Shown here: piece by piece, positions 59,770 to 64,000 of the stretch
Layout of the letters: every line of letters begins with the position of its first letter
How positions within the stretch are numbered: position 1 is the stretch's first letter
NCBI RefSeq assembly: GCF_039522165.1
Contig: NZ_BAAADE010000001.1
Location: 1,279,155 to 1,343,154, forward strand
DNA length: 64,000 bases
DNA from: Paenochrobactrum glaciei
GTDB lineage: Bacteria; Pseudomonadota; Alphaproteobacteria; Rhizobiales; Rhizobiaceae
Direction of reading: 5' to 3'
Program-made: the position numbers and the translations under genes
Notes under the pieces: generated by a model
What the model saw: the letters and a program-made list of their open reading frames with translations, nothing else
Database searches by the model: none
What the model was told of the DNA's origin: nothing

Positions 59770-61152
59770 ATGGCGCATTACCGGTCATTGTCTTGTTTGG
59801 CATTGTTGGCATCAGTTACCCTCCCTTTATGGATGAGTGCACCTGCATCGGCACAGCTTTATGATCCGGGCGAGCAGGTTTTCAGTGACGGGCAAATCCG
59901 GGTTTATATCGACCCGAAAGGTCAGCGCGTAACGATGGATCGGCAAGGTCGCATCATTGCGGTGGAGCCTGCTCATGGACAAGAACAAACCAGAGGACGA
60001 CGCGGCATTCGCGGCGGTGGCAACTGGACATTAAATGGTCCTGTTGATGGCGGTGCGCCTTATGATGGTTTCGGCAATGTGCCGGAAGATCCCAATTATT
60101 ATCCCGCAGCTCCTTCAGCCCCCGATTATACTTATAATCGTGACGGGCAGATTGAACGTAATGAATTGCCCCCTGTTGGCAGTGATCGCTACGATCAGGC
60201 AAGCATTCCGGATTATGAGCAGCAGAATCGTCAGATGCAGCAGCAACAGCGCAGCTATCCTGACATAAGTGATACAACGCCGGCGGTTGAAATGCCTAAA
60301 GGGCAGGGCGCGAAGGCTAAAATTGCAGCTTATCAGATTTTGCTGGATCGTGCCGGTGCTTCACCAGGCGTGATTGATGGTCGTGCTGGCAGTAATGTTG
60401 ATAAGGCAGCTGCCGCTTACGGCGAATTGACAGGCCGCTTTATTAATCCGCAGGATGAGGCTGCAATCAATGCCGAGCTGGAAGCAACGGGCGGCGCAGC
60501 CTTTATAGAATATATGATCACCGAAAAAGATGCGGCACAAAATCTGGTCGCATCGATTCCAGCTGATTATGCTTTAAAAGCACAATTATCGAGCATGGCT
60601 TATACATCCCATGCCGAAATGTTTGGTGAGCGCTTTCATATTGATGAAGCCTATTTGAAAGAGCTTAACCCGGGGGTGAATTTTGGCCAGCCGGGCACAA
60701 TGATTAAAGTGCCGAATATTAAGCGGGTTAAAAAGCCGAAAGTAGCGCGTATCATTGCCGATAAAGCCCGCAAGCAAGTGCGCGGCTATGATGAAAATGG
60801 TAAATTGATTGTCGCTTATCCTTCGACTATCGGTTCTTCTGATAATCCGTCTCCATCCGGCATTGTGCAGGTAGAGCGGATCGCCATTAATCCGAATTAT
60901 ACCTACAATCCGAAGATTAATTTCAAACAGGGTAATAATGACAAGGTGCTGACCATCCCGCCAGGGCCTAACGGGCCTGTTGGTACGGTGTGGATTGCTT
61001 TGTCAAAACCGACTTACGGTATTCACGGAACACCTGAACCATCTAAAATCGGTAAAACCTCCAGCCATGGTTGTGTGCGCCTGACCAATTGGGATGCGCA
61101 GGAGCTGGCCAAACTAGTGGGGCCGGGAGTAACTGTTGAGTTTACTGAGTAA
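59770..61152 (+). CDS. L,D-transpeptidase (YkuD family), 460 aa
   Basis: Signal peptide (residues 1-28, ending SAPASAQ), a Pro/Tyr/Gln-rich linker, a peptidoglycan-binding-like helical part (about 180-235), a LysM-like segment (about 275-325) and a C-terminal YkuD domain with IHGTPEPSKIG and SSHGCVRLTN, the latter carrying the catalytic cysteine. Forms 3-3 cross-links in peptidoglycan or links outer-membrane proteins to it. The ATG at 59770 gives a proper signal peptide. Convergent with the M23 gene. Confidence 0.93.
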   Translation: MAHYRSLSCLALLASVTLPLWMSAPASAQLYDPGEQVFSDGQIRVYIDPKGQRVTMDRQGRIIAVEPAHGQEQTRGRRGIRGGGNWTLNGPVDGGAPYDGFGNVPEDPNYYPAAPSAPDYTYNRDGQIERNELPPVGSDRYDQASIPDYEQQNRQMQQQQRSYPDISDTTPAVEMPKGQGAKAKIAAYQILLDRAGASPGVIDGRAGSNVDKAAAAYGELTGRFINPQDEAAINAELEATGGAAFIEYMITEKDAAQNLVASIPADYALKAQLSSMAYTSHAEMFGERFHIDEAYLKELNPGVNFGQPGTMIKVPNIKRVKKPKVARIIADKARKQVRGYDENGKLIVAYPSTIGSSDNPSPSGIVQVERIAINPNYTYNPKINFKQGNNDKVLTIPPGPNGPVGTVWIALSKPTYGIHGTPEPSKIGKTSSHGCVRLTNWDAQELAKLVGPGVTVEFTE

Positions 61153-61157
61153 AAACA

Positions 61158-61188
61158 AAAACCGCAGAAATTATTTTCTGCGGTTTTC
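61158..61188. terminator. Bidirectional intrinsic terminator
   Basis: AAAACCGCAGAAA and TTTCTGCGGTTTT form a 13-bp stem with a 4-base loop. A-rich on the left, T-rich on the right, so it serves both convergent cell-wall genes. Confidence 0.9.
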
Positions 61189-61221
61189 TTTTATCTTTGA
61201 TTTGATTGGCTTCGGTTTCGC

Positions 61222-63177
61222 TTAACCACTGGCCGAGCTATTGGCTGCAAGCTTGGTGCCGTCACCCTGATCATTGAGCAATTTATCAATGCGCTCGCGC
61301 TCACGCACAAACGCCTCCAGCTCTTTGCCGCTCAAGGCTTTATTATCGGGCAGGCGGATGCGCAGCGGATCAACTTTTGTGCCGTTGACGATCAATTCAT
61401 AGTGCAGATGCGGGCCGGTCGAAAGACCGGTGGAACCGACATAACCAATCACTTGCCCCTGACGCACTCTTGCGCCTGCTGTTACACCATTGGCAATCGC
61501 ATTTTGGTGCGAATAGCTACTGACATAACCATTGGCATGACGGATGAGAGTTTGATTACCGTAACCGTTTGACCAGCCGGCCTTTTCAACAACACCATTA
61601 CCTGAGGCAATAATCGGCGTTCCGCGCGGTGCAGCCCAGTCAACACCTGTATGCATGCGGCTATATCCGAGAATCGGGTGGCGGCGCATACCGAATGGGG
61701 ATCGGAAGACACCGTTTGGTACAGGATTACGTAATAAAAACTGTTTAGCGCTTTTGCCGTCTTCATTAAAATAATCAACAGTGCCGTTTGGCGCTTGATA
61801 GCGATAGAATTTTCGTGTGGTGCCGCCAAAATTTGCCGACACATAAAGCAGCTGCGAATCGTCATCCGCGCTGTCAGAATCATCCGGCAATGAGAAAAAT
61901 GCTTCCAACTGATCTGATGCGTTGAGCTTGCCTTGTAAATCCACATCGGAAGCGAGCATTTTAATCAGTTGTGCGCGCATAGTATCGGTCATGCCATAGG
62001 CAAGAGCTGCACGGCTGATTCCGTCATAAACACTTGGCAAATCACCACGCAAACGCGGGGCTACAACTTCACCGTCAAAAGCGCTTGCCAGCAATGGCGT
62101 TGTTTCCGGTTCATCGGAAGGCACATATTGCGCTTTATCATTAAGGGTTACGGTCACCAGATGGGTGGTGTTGCTATAAATACTGGCGCGGACAATTCTA
62201 TCTTCGCCATTACGGCTTTCAACGCCGACTCGCAAAACGCTGCCTTCTTTCAGGCGCGGCGAGTTCATTAATTTAGCGAGCGCTTCCGCCATTTGTGGTG
62301 CGCTGTCATCGGTATAACCGGCGCTTGTCAGGGCATCACTAATATTGGCGGCATTGCGGAAAGGAATAAGTTCTTCAGAGAAGCCATCACCGGCAAGTTC
62401 TGTGCCTTCATTCCGTGCTGCGACACTGACATTTTCTTGGGTGATACGCACGCCAAGTGCCGGACTTAAAGCAAAAAGCGATTCACTTGCACCAAACCGC
62501 AACGGATCAACATAATGCAGCGAAGCGACTTGTACGTCGCCATCGGTCAGCAAAATCCCTGTATCACGTACAATATTTTCAACATCATCGACGCTCAGGT
62601 CGGCGGTAGTGTCAAAATCGGTGACCTCCATCGGGAAATCAATCACGCGCAGGCTGATCTCACTTTCCACTTTAGCGCCGTAAATCTGGCCGGTATTCGC
62701 AGGTTGCGGAGCTGAAGGGCCTTCAGAGAAAACTTCCAGTGCATTAAAAGCTGGGTATTTGCGATTTGTCGGATGGTCGACCGCCAGAGCCATTTTGACA
62801 TATTCAAAGGGGCGGGTTCGAATCACCTCACGTTCGCCTACCTTTAACATGGTAGATACTTCCATGCGGCGGCGGTCTTGTGGTTTTTGCTTGGCAATCG
62901 CGCTGACGATACGGCTGCCTTTACTGATATCTTGCTGAACAGCAGGCTGAATATCATCACGTGCCAGCAATTCAGCAGGTGTTGCCAGCTGTTCACGCCC
63001 GTCAAGAGCCGCAAAAAGTGCAACGCCGATAAGAGTGCAGGAGGTAACGCCAGTTAAAAAGGTGCCGACAAGCCAACGTGCAGAGATATCGCGGCGATCA
63101 GGCGGGCGCCGTTTGCCACCCACTGTAAGCGGGGGCTCGTCGCCGGTAAATTTTTGATCGCGTTGATACGACGTCAT
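61222..63177 (-). CDS. M23 family metallopeptidase, 651 aa
   Basis: A membrane-anchored periplasmic endopeptidase. One helix lies at about residues 36-56. A long middle region precedes the C-terminal LytM domain with HTGVDWAAPRGTPI (zinc His and Asp), SSYSHQNA and GPHLHYEL (second zinc histidine). All expected metal ligands are present, so it is probably catalytic, cutting peptide cross-links to allow wall growth. The ATG at 63177 gives a 651-residue protein; 63216 is an upstream alternative. Confidence 0.92.
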   Translation of the reverse strand: MTSYQRDQKFTGDEPPLTVGGKRRPPDRRDISARWLVGTFLTGVTSCTLIGVALFAALDGREQLATPAELLARDDIQPAVQQDISKGSRIVSAIAKQKPQDRRRMEVSTMLKVGEREVIRTRPFEYVKMALAVDHPTNRKYPAFNALEVFSEGPSAPQPANTGQIYGAKVESEISLRVIDFPMEVTDFDTTADLSVDDVENIVRDTGILLTDGDVQVASLHYVDPLRFGASESLFALSPALGVRITQENVSVAARNEGTELAGDGFSEELIPFRNAANISDALTSAGYTDDSAPQMAEALAKLMNSPRLKEGSVLRVGVESRNGEDRIVRASIYSNTTHLVTVTLNDKAQYVPSDEPETTPLLASAFDGEVVAPRLRGDLPSVYDGISRAALAYGMTDTMRAQLIKMLASDVDLQGKLNASDQLEAFFSLPDDSDSADDDSQLLYVSANFGGTTRKFYRYQAPNGTVDYFNEDGKSAKQFLLRNPVPNGVFRSPFGMRRHPILGYSRMHTGVDWAAPRGTPIIASGNGVVEKAGWSNGYGNQTLIRHANGYVSSYSHQNAIANGVTAGARVRQGQVIGYVGSTGLSTGPHLHYELIVNGTKVDPLRIRLPDNKALSGKELEAFVRERERIDKLLNDQGDGTKLAANSSASG

Positions 63178-63583
63178 ATTAATACAGGGTATCCCATAGT
63201 TGGCTATATGATACACGAGTTCATAGTATCAAAACCGCTCACGACAAAATCGCAATGCGGCTCACATTCACAACATTTTTCAGGTAGTGCTGAAGAGAAG
63301 TAAGCAAAGCCTAACATTGTCGTCATTTCAGTTTTGCCTATCCCTGTTCGTGAAGTCAATAATAAGTGGTTGTGAACAACCATATAAATGACGGTTCGTT
63401 CTCTAATAATGTAATGAGGCTGCTTTATGGCTTTATATATAAGTAGAGTGCTGTTGAGGCATGGTCTTAGATTATCTGCGCTTGAGGCTCATTCGCTGAG
63501 ACGGCATTCAGTGCTTATACACAGGCTGAAATGAAGAAAATGATCAATCTTCAAAAAACATTCAAGAAAACTAAAAAACACCG
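63178..63583. other. Gene-free region upstream of the rRNA promoters
   Basis: AT-rich sequence between the M23 gene start and the first rRNA promoter. It contains A-tracts immediately before the promoter (63550-63580), which might act as an UP-element. No convincing gene is seen. Confidence 0.5.
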
Positions 63584-63613
63584 TTGACAGTTTTAGATTG
63601 GTTGCCCTATAAG
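63584..63613 (+). promoter_or_regulatory. rRNA operon promoter P1
   Basis: TTGACA at 63584-63589 and CTATAA at 63607-63612 with a 17-base spacer. A GCGAAC-rich sequence and an AAAAA-rich upstream stretch suit a strong, growth-regulated promoter. Confidence 0.65.
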
Positions 63614-63781
63614 GCGAACAACGAGGGCGGCGGCGCTGCTAGCGGCAGGAAGCTTCGTCCTTAAGAGTGATTGATCAGTTGCGAGATTGGTTGATTGTTC
63701 GGCGGTAAATCTAAAGAGATTTGGTTTTACAGCGTTGAGAAAATTATTTGCTAAGTAAATGATTTTCTTGCAAGTTTTCAC

Positions 63782-63810
63782 TTGACAGTGATTGCTTGAG
63801 GGGTTAGAAG
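63782..63810 (+). promoter_or_regulatory. rRNA operon promoter P2
   Basis: A second TTGACA at 63782-63787 with TAGAAG at 63805-63810 (spacer 17). The tandem arrangement upstream of a conserved leader is common for rRNA operons. Confidence 0.5.
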
Positions 63811-64000
63811 CCCCGAACCACTTCGGAGCTCGAGAGTGTGAGGGTGGTGAGATTGCTGAGCGGTTGAGCGAGAGTTCGCTGATTGGTGATTGAAGTTAGT
63901 TTTTGACGAAAGTTGATTTCGTCCGTTCTTTGAAAATTACATACAGAAGAAAGAGAAACGTGGGCGGCATAGTTTGCTGAACTGTTTTCGGATAGTTCAA
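63811..64000 (+). other. 16S rRNA operon leader (gene itself beyond the window)
   Basis: Contains GACGAAA/TTTCGTC hairpin (63906-63924), a boxA-like GTTCTTTGAAAA (63926-63937) for antitermination, and CAGAAGAAAGAGAAACG, a string I associate with Rhizobiales 16S leaders. The AGAGTTTGATC start of mature 16S is not reached. Confidence 0.7.

Noticed and set aside
63593..63781. A 62-codon minus-strand frame between the two rRNA promoters
   Set aside because: Lies in promoter and leader sequence, with no ribosome site or recognisable product.
1..64000. CRISPR arrays, insertion sequences, prophage genes, toxin-antitoxin or defence systems
   Set aside because: No regularly spaced repeats, transposases, phage structural genes or defence motifs were found on either strand.

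Overview
The window is a chromosomal stretch of an alphaproteobacterium of the order Rhizobiales (Hyphomicrobiales). Evidence is the set of order-typical proteins (DUF2125, TIGR02302, DUF1178, DUF4167, twin-transmembrane HIG1) and familiar gene neighbourhoods (ftsE-ftsX-ydcF-plsC; argH-lptM-lysA-TIGR02302; ubiG opposite lysC followed by ptsP-prfA-prmC-DUF4167-clpB). The right edge also looks like a Rhizobiales rRNA operon leader. Base composition looks close to half GC, lower than I associate with Brucella/Ochrobactrum and higher than classical Bartonella. A lower-GC member of the Brucellaceae/Bartonellaceae lineage would fit, but I cannot fix the genus.

1-22 kb is housekeeping. It holds an envelope protein, ChaC, YggT/YggU, pyrophosphatase, a minus-strand ftsE-ftsX-ydcF-plsC group, hpt, the argH-lptM-lysA-TIGR02302 group with tlpA diverging, two small transport/membrane proteins, and a plus-strand run of SDR, HIG1-type protein, cobalamin adenosyltransferase, etfB-etfA and 3-hydroxybutyryl-CoA dehydrogenase. 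A 42-residue orphan protein and cysK follow. 22-36.5 kb holds comF-grxC-nitrilase-DUF1178, a methyltransferase, a mutT-GNAT-argJ-PPIase series diverging from secA, then a CelD-like acyltransferase and an EptA/MCR-type phosphoethanolamine transferase.

36.7-47.6 kb is the accessory part. A tRNA-Leu(CAA) is followed by ten consecutive minus-strand genes: GntR regulator, aldehyde dehydrogenase, SDR, a complete oligopeptide-type ABC importer (five genes), amidase and creatininase-family hydrolase, closed by a terminator next to the tRNA. It reads as one uptake-and-hydrolysis operon for an amide- or lactam-containing compound of unknown identity. 47.9-63.2 kb returns to housekeeping: DMT transporter, ubiG, lysC, ptsP, prfA, prmC, a strongly structured intergenic region before a DUF4167 gene, clpB with a heat-shock-type promoter, an L,D-transpeptidase and a facing M23 endopeptidase. 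The last 400 bases carry tandem promoters and the leader of a ribosomal RNA operon whose 16S gene begins outside the window.

No CRISPR array, insertion sequence, prophage or defence island was found. The most notable non-coding signals are a terminator hairpin 18 nt before the hpt start codon, two palindromic repeats whose edges supply stop codons to neighbouring genes, an 18-bp perfect palindrome between ppiC and secA, and the structured region upstream of DUF4167. Coordinates and starts were worked out by eye; family names come from motif recognition, not database searches.
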